This document shows, piece after piece, positions 8,100 to 15,252 of a DNA stretch of 64,000 nucleotides. Made by a program: the position numbers and the translations under genes. Positions within the stretch are counted from its first letter, which is position 1, and every line of letters begins with the position of its first letter. The notes under the pieces were generated by a model. It was given only the letters and a program-made list of their open reading frames with translations, ran no database searches and was not told the DNA's origin. The stretch is from NCBI GenBank assembly GCA_902619835.1, contig CACNFS010000003.1, forward strand, positions 1 through 64,000. The letters are read 5' to 3'. The stretch comes from an uncultured Pelagibacteraceae bacterium. GTDB lineage: Bacteria; Pseudomonadota; Alphaproteobacteria; Pelagibacterales; Pelagibacteraceae.

Positions 8100-8884
8100 T
8101 GGCAAATCAATATGACGTTTTAGGTAAAGCACCTGGGTTAGAGGACCTTAATAAGCTATCTCCAAATGATGTTCATTTAACCATTAGAGGTTTAAATGCA
8201 GGTTATGGAAAGATGGAGATACTTCATAATTTTGATTTAACAGTTAGTAAGGCACAATCTTTGTGTCTGATTGGACCTAATGGGGCTGGAAAATCTACAA
8301 TACTTCATTCTATTTACGGTTTCACAAATATATTTGATGGAAAAATTGAATTAGAAGGCAATGAAATTACAAAATTAACTCCTGCACAAAAGTTAAGTAA
8401 AGTCGGAATAGCTTATATCTTACAAGATAATTCAGTGTTTCCAGACATGACAGTAGAGGAAAATCTTTTAATGGGCGGATATATTAAAGATAAACAGGAT
8501 GAGGCTTATGAAGAGGCAGAGAGAATTTTTCAAAAATATGAAAGATTAAGAAATAGAAGAAATCAACCTGCGAAAGTTTTATCTGGTGGTGAAAGAAGAT
8601 TATTAGAAATCTCCAGGGCTTTAGTTATGAAACCTTCAGTATTATTAGTAGATGAGCCATCAATTGGTTTAGAACCAAAATACATAAATATGGTTTTTGA
8701 AATTTTAGAAGATCTTCAAAAAGCTGAAAAGAAAACAATCATCCTTGTAGAGCAAAATGCGAAAAAAGGATTAGAATTTGCCGACATTGGTTATGTTTTA
8801 GTTTCTGGACAAACTGCTATTGCGGGTAAAGGAGACGATCTTTTAAAAAATCCTGACGTAGGAAGATTATTCCTAGGTGGATGA
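8099..8884 (+). CDS. livF: Branched-chain-type ABC transporter ATPase LivF (system 1)
   Basis: A 261-residue ATPase with Walker A GPNGAGKST, signature LSGGERRLLEISRAL, Walker B VLLVDEPSIGL and the LivF-type ending VEQNAKKGLEFAD. About 25 residues precede the usual LivF start (MANQYDVLGKAPGLEDLNKL), a modest N-terminal extension that the second LivF of the window lacks. The stop overlaps azlC in ATGA. Confidence 0.93.
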   Translation: MANQYDVLGKAPGLEDLNKLSPNDVHLTIRGLNAGYGKMEILHNFDLTVSKAQSLCLIGPNGAGKSTILHSIYGFTNIFDGKIELEGNEITKLTPAQKLSKVGIAYILQDNSVFPDMTVEENLLMGGYIKDKQDEAYEEAERIFQKYERLRNRRNQPAKVLSGGERRLLEISRALVMKPSVLLVDEPSIGLEPKYINMVFEILEDLQKAEKKTIILVEQNAKKGLEFADIGYVLVSGQTAIAGKGDDLLKNPDVGRLFLGG

Positions 8885-9585
8885 TTAATTTAAAAGTTTT
8901 TCTTACAGGTTTAAAATCTCTAAAAGGTTCTAGAAGTCCAGCCATTCCTTTAGCGGCTTGCTTCATAGCTCTCGGAGCCTTATTAAAAGATGCAGGATTT
9001 AATATTCAACAAAGTGCTGCCTCAAGCTTATTTACTTATGCTTTGCCTGGTCAATTAGTTATGGCTGAATCGCTTTTAGTTGGAGCTTCAATTATAAATA
9101 TTTTTATAGCGGTATGGTTAGTTAATTTTAGACTTTACCCTATGACAGTCTCCTTATTTCCATTGCTTGATCACAAATCTCAACCAAAATGGAAGTACTA
9201 TTTATCCTGTCATTTCTTAGCGGTAACTTCCTGGTTAATAGCTAAAGATGGTTACAAAAAAATAGATAAAAAACATCGAATTGATTTTTGGATTGGAATA
9301 GGAATTGGAACCTGGTCTACAGCAATATTGATGACAGTAATTGGATATTTATCTGCAGACTATCTCAATAAAGAAATGTTAATTGGTCTTGCTATAGTCA
9401 ATCCTGTTTATTTCTTTTGTATGATGATAGGTGCAATGAAAAATTTAAGTATATCTATTGCCGTTGTTGGAGGAACTATATTAGGTCCTGTAATTTATTT
9501 AATTTCAACAGAGTGGGCTTTATTATTTGCTGGTCTTATTGCTGGAACTATTGCTTTTATATTTGGAGGAAATAATGGCAAGTAG
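8881..9585 (+). CDS. azlC: AzlC family membrane protein (branched-chain amino-acid exporter, large subunit)
   Basis: A 234-residue membrane protein with the AzlC opening (PAIPLAACFIALGALLKDAGF, then SLFTYALPGQLVM) and about six hydrophobic segments. With AzlD it forms a branched-chain amino-acid export pair in Bacillus and E. coli (YgaZH). Here it overlaps livF in ATGA, placing an exporter family inside an importer operon. This points either to overflow control or to a different direction or substrate for this branch. Its 3' end overlaps azlD by 11 bases. Confidence 0.88.
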   Translation: MINLKVFLTGLKSLKGSRSPAIPLAACFIALGALLKDAGFNIQQSAASSLFTYALPGQLVMAESLLVGASIINIFIAVWLVNFRLYPMTVSLFPLLDHKSQPKWKYYLSCHFLAVTSWLIAKDGYKKIDKKHRIDFWIGIGIGTWSTAILMTVIGYLSADYLNKEMLIGLAIVNPVYFFCMMIGAMKNLSISIAVVGGTILGPVIYLISTEWALLFAGLIAGTIAFIFGGNNGK

Positions 9586-9901
9586 TCAAATTATAATTCT
9601 TGCAATTATAGCAACATCAATTGCAACTTTTATTTCTCGTTTTATGGGTGCACTTACTTCTGAGAAAGTAAGCGTTAAGTCAAAAGTTTTTCAATGGTTT
9701 AATTGTGTTGCTTATTCAACTTTAGCAGCACTACTGGGTAGAATGATCATTTTTCCAGCTGGGGTGCTTGCTGACTCTGATTTGACTATTCGATTAGTAG
9801 TTTTAATAATTTGTGTTGCTTTATTCATAATTACAAAGAAAAATTTAGTAATTCCAACAATTATCTCGGCAATTTTTTTAGGAGTTTTGACTAACTTTTA
9901 A
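9575..9901 (+). CDS. azlD: AzlD family membrane protein (small subunit partner of AzlC)
   Basis: 108 residues from ATG 9575, preceded by GGAGGAAATA, a strong ribosome site inside the end of azlC. A longer in-frame start at 9527 exists but would lie deep in azlC and lacks such a site. Three to four hydrophobic segments and the SRFMGALTSE plus FNCVAYSTLAALLGR pattern fit AzlD. Acts with AzlC in the inner membrane. Confidence 0.85.
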   Translation: MASSQIIILAIIATSIATFISRFMGALTSEKVSVKSKVFQWFNCVAYSTLAALLGRMIIFPAGVLADSDLTIRLVVLIICVALFIITKKNLVIPTIISAIFLGVLTNF

Positions 9902-9920
9902 ATTATGTTAAAATTTTTGA

Positions 9921-9977
9921 ATGGAACCGATTTTATTTGTGTTTATCGCAATGTGGATAGTAGGAATATTAGATTAG
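9921..9977 (+). CDS. Possible 18-residue hydrophobic micropeptide
   Basis: An ATG at 9921 opens an 18-codon frame encoding one nearly unbroken hydrophobic stretch (MEPILFVFIAMWIVGILD), ending at 9977, 7 bases before glaH. It lies in the only gap between azlD and glaH. There is no clear ribosome site, so translation is uncertain. It could be a leader peptide, a small membrane protein or chance. Confidence 0.25.
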   Translation: MEPILFVFIAMWIVGILD

Positions 9978-9984
9978 ATCACTT

Positions 9985-10881
9985 ATGAGTTTTTCAATTT
10001 CAAATCATCAAAATTCCAAAAGAGTTCGTGTAATAAAATTTAAGGAGAGTGATTTAGATAGATTAATTTTTCCCTTTAAAAAACATTCAATTTTGTCTTT
10101 AGAATATAAACCTTTTTCAAGGTTTAGCTTAGCTAAAAGTTTAGACGAGGTATTCGGAAATAAATTGAGTAAAACTTTAAATGAGATACTCAATGATCGT
10201 AAAACAGGCACTGCAATTATAGAGCCTGAAATCGAAAATAAAAAATTTGATAAGGACTTTCTTGTTAAGTTATCTACCGGTCTCGCCTATTTAGTTGGAA
10301 ATCCAAACTTTGACTCAATGACAGGAAAATACTACGCAAGATTTCACGTAAGGCATCAAGATAGCAGCGACTCTTACCTTAGAAAAGCTTATACAAATTT
10401 AGATCTTCATACTGACGGCACTTACGTCAAGGAAAAGACAGACTGGTTGATAATGACAAAAATGGAGGAGAATAATGTAAGCGGAGGAGAAAGTGTTATT
10501 CTTCATTTAGACGATTGGGAACATCTTGAAGATTTAAGCAATGATCCTATTGGATTAGAAAATTTTACATGGGGCTCTCCAAAAAGTAAAAATGTCGAAT
10601 ATAAGGTTGAACATCCGGTATTTTCTAAAGATAAAAATGGAAAACCTATAATTTCTTATATTGATCAGTTCCCAGAGCCAAAAAATATGGATCAAGGTCT
10701 TTTTCTTCAAAAACTTTCAGATGCTTTAGAAGAAAGTAAAAATAAAATAAGTTTTCCATTACCAGTAGGATCGACAATTTTTTCTAATAATTATTTTTGG
10801 TTACATGGTAGAAAAGCATTTAAAGAGCATTCTGGGCTATCTAGAGAATTACTTCGTATTAGGGGAACTTTCTTTCACTAA
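9985..10881 (+). CDS. glaH: Glutarate 2-hydroxylase (CsiD/GlaH family)
   Basis: A 298-residue Fe(II)/2-oxoglutarate dioxygenase. Family-specific stretches match CsiD closely: YYARFHVRHQDSSDSYLRKA, LHTDGTYVKEKTDWL, LHLDDWEHL, YIDQFPEPK and FWLHGR. The iron ligands are H142, D144 and H274, with arginines near the C-terminus for 2-oxoglutarate. It hydroxylates glutarate, a lysine-degradation product, to L-2-hydroxyglutarate. No L-2-hydroxyglutarate oxidase (lhgO) is visible in the window. The gene stands immediately upstream of a tripartite tricarboxylate transporter, suggesting the transported acid could be glutarate (inference). Confidence 0.9.
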   Translation: MSFSISNHQNSKRVRVIKFKESDLDRLIFPFKKHSILSLEYKPFSRFSLAKSLDEVFGNKLSKTLNEILNDRKTGTAIIEPEIENKKFDKDFLVKLSTGLAYLVGNPNFDSMTGKYYARFHVRHQDSSDSYLRKAYTNLDLHTDGTYVKEKTDWLIMTKMEENNVSGGESVILHLDDWEHLEDLSNDPIGLENFTWGSPKSKNVEYKVEHPVFSKDKNGKPIISYIDQFPEPKNMDQGLFLQKLSDALEESKNKISFPLPVGSTIFSNNYFWLHGRKAFKEHSGLSRELLRIRGTFFH

Positions 10882-10908
10882 TTATAATCATTCTAAAAAT
10901 ATATGTAG

Positions 10909-10971
10909 TTGACTCTCAATAATATTTTTATTTTAATATCGTAATTTAATTAATTAACAGAGGGGAATAAT
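10909..10971 (+). promoter_or_regulatory. Promoter and leader of tctC
   Basis: A -35 TTGACT (10909-10914), 17-base spacer and -10 TTTAAT (10932-10937) are followed by TTAATTAATTAAC (10946-10958) and the ribosome site AGAGGGGAATAAT before ATG 10972. From -10 to the end of the repeat it matches the second livK leader at about 22 of 27 positions. Confidence 0.6.
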
Positions 10972-11952
10972 ATGTTCAATAATTTGAAAAAATTAATTAG
11001 CTTAGTTTTCGCTACTGTTCTTTTAACTTCAATCTCAACAACTAGTTTTGCAATCGATAAATTACATTTCATTATCGGTGGTGGCGCTGGCGGTGGTTGG
11101 GATGGAACTGCTAGAGGAACTGGGGAGGCCTTAACTAAAGCTGGTTTTCTTAAAAGTGCTTCATTTGAAAATATGTCAGGTGGTGGTGGAGGAAAAGCTC
11201 TATCTTACATAATCAATACGAAGCCAGAAGGAACTATACTAGTTCAATCAACACCGTTAGTATTAAGATCAATCACAAGACACAAAGGATACGTAAAAGG
11301 TTCTGGTGTATTATCTTATAAAGATGTTAAACCAATCGCTGGTGTAATCGGTGATTACGGTGCAATCGCAGTTGCTAAAAACTCACCATATAAAAACTTC
11401 AAAGATGTAGTTGATGCTTACAAAAAAGATCCTAAGTCAATTAAAATGGCTGGAGGTTCTGTAAGAGGTAGTATGGACCATTTAATTGGTGCACTTGCAT
11501 TTCAAGAAGCTGGCGCAAATCCAAATAACGTTGTGTATGTTCCATATGATGCTGGAGGTAAAGCATTAGCTGGACTTTTATCTGGAGAAACTCAAATTCT
11601 TTCAACTGGTTTAGGGGAAGTAATGGGTGCAAGAGATCAAGTAAGAATAATTGGTATTACAGCTCCTAAAAGAGTAGGTGATGCTCCAGAGGTACCAACT
11701 TTAAAAGAGCAAGGTTTCGATGTTCAATTTGTTAACTGGAGAGGTTTCTTTGCTCCTAAGAGTATGCCGAGTGGAGATGTTAAGAAGATTGCGAAAATGC
11801 TAGGCGATGTTCAAAAAACTCCAGAATGGGAAACAGTTAGAAAAAGAAATGCTTGGGTTAATATTTATAATCCTGGTAGTAAATTCGACAGTTTCTTAAA
11901 GAAACAGACAAAAGAAATGACGAAGTTAATGAAAAAACTAGGCGTAATCTAG
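10972..11952 (+). CDS. tctC: Tripartite tricarboxylate transporter binding protein TctC
   Basis: A 326-residue periplasmic binding protein with a Sec signal (residues 1-27, ending TTSFA). The family opening LHFIIGGGAGGGWDGTARG is the Bug/TctC carboxylate-binding loop, and the closing VPTLKEQGFDVQFVNWRG segment is also characteristic. It delivers a di- or tricarboxylate to the TctAB membrane parts. Its own promoter, the downstream hairpin and the strong ribosome site suggest much higher expression than tctB and tctA. The preceding glaH makes glutarate or a related acid a candidate ligand. Confidence 0.92.
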   Translation: MFNNLKKLISLVFATVLLTSISTTSFAIDKLHFIIGGGAGGGWDGTARGTGEALTKAGFLKSASFENMSGGGGGKALSYIINTKPEGTILVQSTPLVLRSITRHKGYVKGSGVLSYKDVKPIAGVIGDYGAIAVAKNSPYKNFKDVVDAYKKDPKSIKMAGGSVRGSMDHLIGALAFQEAGANPNNVVYVPYDAGGKALAGLLSGETQILSTGLGEVMGARDQVRIIGITAPKRVGDAPEVPTLKEQGFDVQFVNWRGFFAPKSMPSGDVKKIAKMLGDVQKTPEWETVRKRNAWVNIYNPGSKFDSFLKKQTKEMTKLMKKLGVI

Positions 11953-11967
11953 TTTATTAACTTAGGG

Positions 11968-12014
11968 GAAGAGCAGTGAAAATAAATTCAGTTAAAATTA
12001 TTTCGCTGCTCTTC
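11968..12014 (+). promoter_or_regulatory. Stem-loop covering the tctB ribosome site and GTG start
   Basis: Bases 11968-11981 (GAAGAGCAGTGAAA) and 12001-12014 (TTTCGCTGCTCTTC) pair over 14 positions with a single G-U, leaving a 19-base loop. The stem includes the GTG start at 11976-11978 and the end of the AGGGGAAG ribosome site. If it forms in the mRNA it would limit tctB initiation. Confidence 0.6.
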
Positions 12015-12446
12015 TTTATTTTATCAGCTTTTTATTTATATACAGCTCACCAAATACAAGTTTTCGCCTTTGATGAAGGCGCACCTTTTAATGCTAAAAC
12101 CTTTCCAATTTACTTAGGTTATGCTGGAATGTTTTTTTCAGGTTTAAAAATTATTTTACCAGACCAAAAACCGGTTGTAGTTGACTACAAATATTTGGAA
12201 TTTAAAAAGACAATTTTATTAGTGTTAACCATGGTTATTTATGGGGCAACAATACTAAAAGTTGGTTTCTTTTTATCAACTTCACTTTTTTTAGTCTTTT
12301 CATACTATTTTTTGGGAGAGAGAAGATGGAGGTATATTATAATTTTTTCTTTTCCATTCGTTGCAATATTTATGTATTTACTTCACGGAATGCTACAAGT
12401 TTATCTTAGGGATCCATTATTAAAATTTATAGGAATAATGGGATGA
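11976..12446 (+). CDS. tctB: Tripartite tricarboxylate transporter small membrane protein TctB
   Basis: A 156-residue protein with four hydrophobic segments, the usual size and layout of TctB. Weak sequence conservation is normal for this subunit; identity rests on position between tctC and tctA and on topology, including the FDEGAPFNAKTFPIYLG stretch after the first helix. It starts with GTG, which lies inside a 14-bp hairpin. Its stop overlaps the tctA ATG (ATGATAG). Confidence 0.85.
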   Translation: MKINSVKIISLLFFILSAFYLYTAHQIQVFAFDEGAPFNAKTFPIYLGYAGMFFSGLKIILPDQKPVVVDYKYLEFKKTILLVLTMVIYGATILKVGFFLSTSLFLVFSYYFLGERRWRYIIIFSFPFVAIFMYLLHGMLQVYLRDPLLKFIGIMG

Positions 12447-13945
12447 TAGAAGGAATTTTAATCGGAATAAAAACTGCTTTATCTTTGCAAAACCTAATTA
12501 TGGTGATGATAGGATGTTTTGCGGGAACAATTATTGGAATGCTTCCTGGTTTGGGCCCGATGACAGCGATTGCTTTAATGATACCAATCACATATGGCTT
12601 TGATCCTGCAACTGGTTTAATTTTAATGGCGGGTGTTTATTATGGAGCTGTTTTTGGAGGGTCCACTTCCTCTATCTTAATTAACGCGCCAGGCGTTCCT
12701 GGTACAGTAGCTACTTCATTTGATGGTTATCCAATGGCTCAACAGGGAAAAGCTGGAAAAGCATTGGCGATAGCTGCTTATAGCTCTTTTGCGGGTGGAA
12801 CTATTTCAGCAATCTTCCTATTAATTGCAGCGCCTAGTTTATCTAAAATAAGTTTATCTTTTAGATCTCCAGATTATTTTGGCTTAATGATACTTGGTTT
12901 AACAGCAGTGGCTGCTTTTTCCTCAAAAGGAAACTTTTTAAAAGCTATGATGATGTGTGTTTTGGGTTTGATGTTAGCATCAGTTGGTCAAGATACCTTA
13001 TCTGACATTCCTAGATTTACTTTTAATACGATGAATCTATCAGACGGTATAAGTTTCGTTTTAGTTGTAATGGCAACGTTTGCTATGAGTGAAGCTTTAA
13101 CTATTATTATAAAAGGAAATGATCCTTCAAAAGCAGCGAAACAGATTTCATTAACAGATTTAGGCTCTATAAAAGTAAATAAAGAGGAAACAAAGCAGAT
13201 GGCTGCTACTATTCCTCGCTCCTCAATATTAGGTTTTATTATCGGAGTTTTGCCTGGAGCTGGAGCAACAATCGCATCTTTCTTAGCTTATGGAATGGAA
13301 AGAAATTTTGTGAAAAATGAAGAAAAAGAAAAATTCGGAAAAGGAAGTGTTCAAGGATTATCAGCTCCAGAAACAGCAAATAACGCAGCTTGCTCTGGAT
13401 CTTTTGTGCCTTTGCTCACATTAGGTATCCCAGGAAGCGGAACCACGGCAGTTATGCTAGGTGCATTATTAGGATTTGGTATTCAACCAGGTCCGAGGTT
13501 ATATCAAACTAATCCAGATATATTTTGGTCAGTTATTATGTCAATGTATATAGGAATGGTAGTTCTTTTAATTCTTAATCTTCCATTAATCCCTTACATT
13601 GCTAGAATATTAGCAGTTCCTAGAACATTTTTAATTCCAATGATTTTGTTTTTTTCAGTAACTGGAATTTATCTAATGTCATTTAATAATTTTGATATTT
13701 TTTTAATGATTGGTATTGCGGTTGTAGCAACAATTTTGCGTTTATATGATTTTCCAATGCCACCTTTAATCTTAGCCTTTGTTTTAGGTGGTTTAATGGA
13801 GGAAAACTTGAGAAGATCTTTATTAATAAGCGATGGGTCATGGTCCTTTTTATGGGACAGGCCACTAACTGTTATTATAATGTTAACTATAATATTGATA
13901 GTAATTTGGCAGGTGTATAGAAGCTTTATTAAAAAAACGTATTAG
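12443..13945 (+). CDS. tctA: Tripartite tricarboxylate transporter large membrane protein TctA
   Basis: A 500-residue permease of typical length with about twelve hydrophobic segments. The duplicated family motif is visible twice: GMLPGLGPMTAIALMIP near residue 33 and GVLPGAGATIASFLAYG in the second half. The GSTSSILINAPGVPG and SFVPLLTLGIPGSGTTA segments are also typical. It moves the TctC-delivered carboxylate inward with a sodium or proton gradient. No terminator is obvious downstream. Confidence 0.94.
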   Translation: MIEGILIGIKTALSLQNLIMVMIGCFAGTIIGMLPGLGPMTAIALMIPITYGFDPATGLILMAGVYYGAVFGGSTSSILINAPGVPGTVATSFDGYPMAQQGKAGKALAIAAYSSFAGGTISAIFLLIAAPSLSKISLSFRSPDYFGLMILGLTAVAAFSSKGNFLKAMMMCVLGLMLASVGQDTLSDIPRFTFNTMNLSDGISFVLVVMATFAMSEALTIIIKGNDPSKAAKQISLTDLGSIKVNKEETKQMAATIPRSSILGFIIGVLPGAGATIASFLAYGMERNFVKNEEKEKFGKGSVQGLSAPETANNAACSGSFVPLLTLGIPGSGTTAVMLGALLGFGIQPGPRLYQTNPDIFWSVIMSMYIGMVVLLILNLPLIPYIARILAVPRTFLIPMILFFSVTGIYLMSFNNFDIFLMIGIAVVATILRLYDFPMPPLILAFVLGGLMEENLRRSLLISDGSWSFLWDRPLTVIIMLTIILIVIWQVYRSFIKKTY

Positions 13946-14029
13946 TTTAAGTGTTAATTGTTGTAATTTTGTCACGCAAAAAATTAGGAATTTCAAGCTT
14001 TTTTAACCAAAATCTTAGATTCGAAGAGT

Positions 14030-14058
14030 TTGACAGCTTTAAAAACAATGAGTATGAA
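14030..14058 (+). promoter_or_regulatory. Strong promoter of the outer-membrane barrel gene
   Basis: A consensus -35 TTGACA (14030-14035), exactly 17 bases, and -10 TATGAA (14053-14058). This predicts initiation near 14065 and a short leader ending in AAGGGCAAAAT before ATG 14093. It is the closest match to the classical sigma-70 consensus I found in the window. Confidence 0.65.
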
Positions 14059-14092
14059 TGTTTAAAGTTAATTTATAAATTAAGGGCAAAAT

Positions 14093-14758
14093 ATGAGAAA
14101 AATACATCAATTCATCGTTGTGTTGATCATGGTTGCATTTTCAAGTGCATCATACGCAGAGATGAAATACGGTGTGTCAGGCGCGTTAACTTTTATTAAC
14201 GCAAGCGGTACTGAGACAGAGGGAGGTGAAACAAACACCTTTGACACTGATTATGACAACTTTGCTGTTATTCCATCAGTCTTTGCAGAATACTCTTTCT
14301 CAGATAAAATATCAGTTGGTTTAGACTACGTTCCATTAAAAGCTGACGTTAGTGATAAAACTAAGAAAAGAACTGATACTGAAACTTCTGTAACTGGAAC
14401 TGCGACTACAACCTCGACGACTAGAGAACAGTCTGCTAACGCCGAGTTAGAGAACCACATAACATTATATGCAAACTATTATCTTGAAAATGGAGCATAT
14501 CTAAAAGGTGGGGTCGCGAATGTTACACTTAACACAGATGAGTCTTTAGCTACTGGATCAAAATACGGTAATGTAGACATTATGGGATACGTGATTGGAA
14601 TTGGTACAGATTCTGGAAATTGGAGAACTGAAGTTCTTTATACAGATTATGAAGACATAAGCTTAACTTCTTCTGTTGCAAGAACAGGTGTTACAACAAA
14701 TAACAAAATTGACGCTAATCTAGACACACTAGCTTTAAAAGTATCTTACGCTTTTTAG
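14093..14758 (+). CDS. Outer-membrane beta-barrel protein (porin-like, OmpW/OMP_b-brl type)
   Basis: 221 residues: a Sec signal (residues 1-22, ASYA-EMKYG), alternating amphipathic strands, and a C-terminal strand ending in SYAF, the phenylalanine signal used by the BAM machinery. A threonine-rich stretch (about residues 91-117, including TGTATTTSTTREQS) is probably a surface loop. Nothing identifies a ligand. It has its own strong promoter and a terminator just after the stop, so it is likely a single, abundantly expressed gene. An overlapping frame starting at 13951 is a shadow. Confidence 0.82.
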   Translation: MRKIHQFIVVLIMVAFSSASYAEMKYGVSGALTFINASGTETEGGETNTFDTDYDNFAVIPSVFAEYSFSDKISVGLDYVPLKADVSDKTKKRTDTETSVTGTATTTSTTREQSANAELENHITLYANYYLENGAYLKGGVANVTLNTDESLATGSKYGNVDIMGYVIGIGTDSGNWRTEVLYTDYEDISLTSSVARTGVTTNNKIDANLDTLALKVSYAF

Positions 14759-14782
14759 TATAAGACTTTTTAATTAAAAATT

Positions 14783-14819
14783 AAAAAAACCCACCGTTAA
14801 TAGGTGGGTTTTTTTTATA
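14783..14819. terminator. Bidirectional terminator between the barrel gene and doxX
   Basis: A 13-bp perfect stem AAAAAAACCCACC / GGTGGGTTTTTTT with loop GTTAATA, flanked by A-run and T-run. It ends transcription from both convergent genes and overlaps the last codons of the doxX frame. Confidence 0.88.
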
Positions 14820-15201
14820 ACCTCACGTATTTTTTTTCCCTATCAACTGCCCAGTCTTTTGTACCATTAGCAACAATAAACAAGAATCCACCTGCTAAAC
14901 CAATATTTTTTAGAAATGATACTAATTGAGATTGATCTGAAAAATCAAAATGAAAAAGAAATGCAGTAGTTAAACAGAAAATCGCAAGAATACCCGCAGC
15001 TATTCTTGCTTGATAGCCTACAATTACAAGAACTGGTAAAATTATTTCAACAGCTATCGCGGGAAAAATGAAAAAACCTGGCACCCCAAAACCTTCCATC
15101 CAATTCATTGATCCTTCTAAATTAAAAATTTTATTAAAGGCTGAGATTAAAAATAAAGCTGAGATTAGAACTCTTCCAATAAAATCTACAATATTTGCCA
15201 T
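14815..15201 (-). CDS. DoxX family membrane protein
   Basis: 128 residues with four hydrophobic helices. The opening IGRVLISALFLISAFNKIFN and the FLFHFDFSD loop are typical of DoxX/YphA proteins. Family members are linked to redox or sulfur metabolism, but no reaction is established for this type. Single gene on the minus strand between the barrel gene and the AbrB-type gene. Confidence 0.85.
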   Translation of the reverse strand: MANIVDFIGRVLISALFLISAFNKIFNLEGSMNWMEGFGVPGFFIFPAIAVEIILPVLVIVGYQARIAAGILAIFCLTTAFLFHFDFSDQSQLVSFLKNIGLAGGFLFIVANGTKDWAVDREKKYVRL

Positions 15202-15252
15202 TATAAAAAACTAGATTGATTGTAGAGTAAAGTCAAAAAAAGATAGTTTAAT

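Noticed and set aside
13951-14199. Open frame of 82 codons before the barrel gene
   Set aside because: It overlaps the well-supported signal peptide and start of the outer-membrane protein in another frame, has no ribosome site and no family-like pattern.
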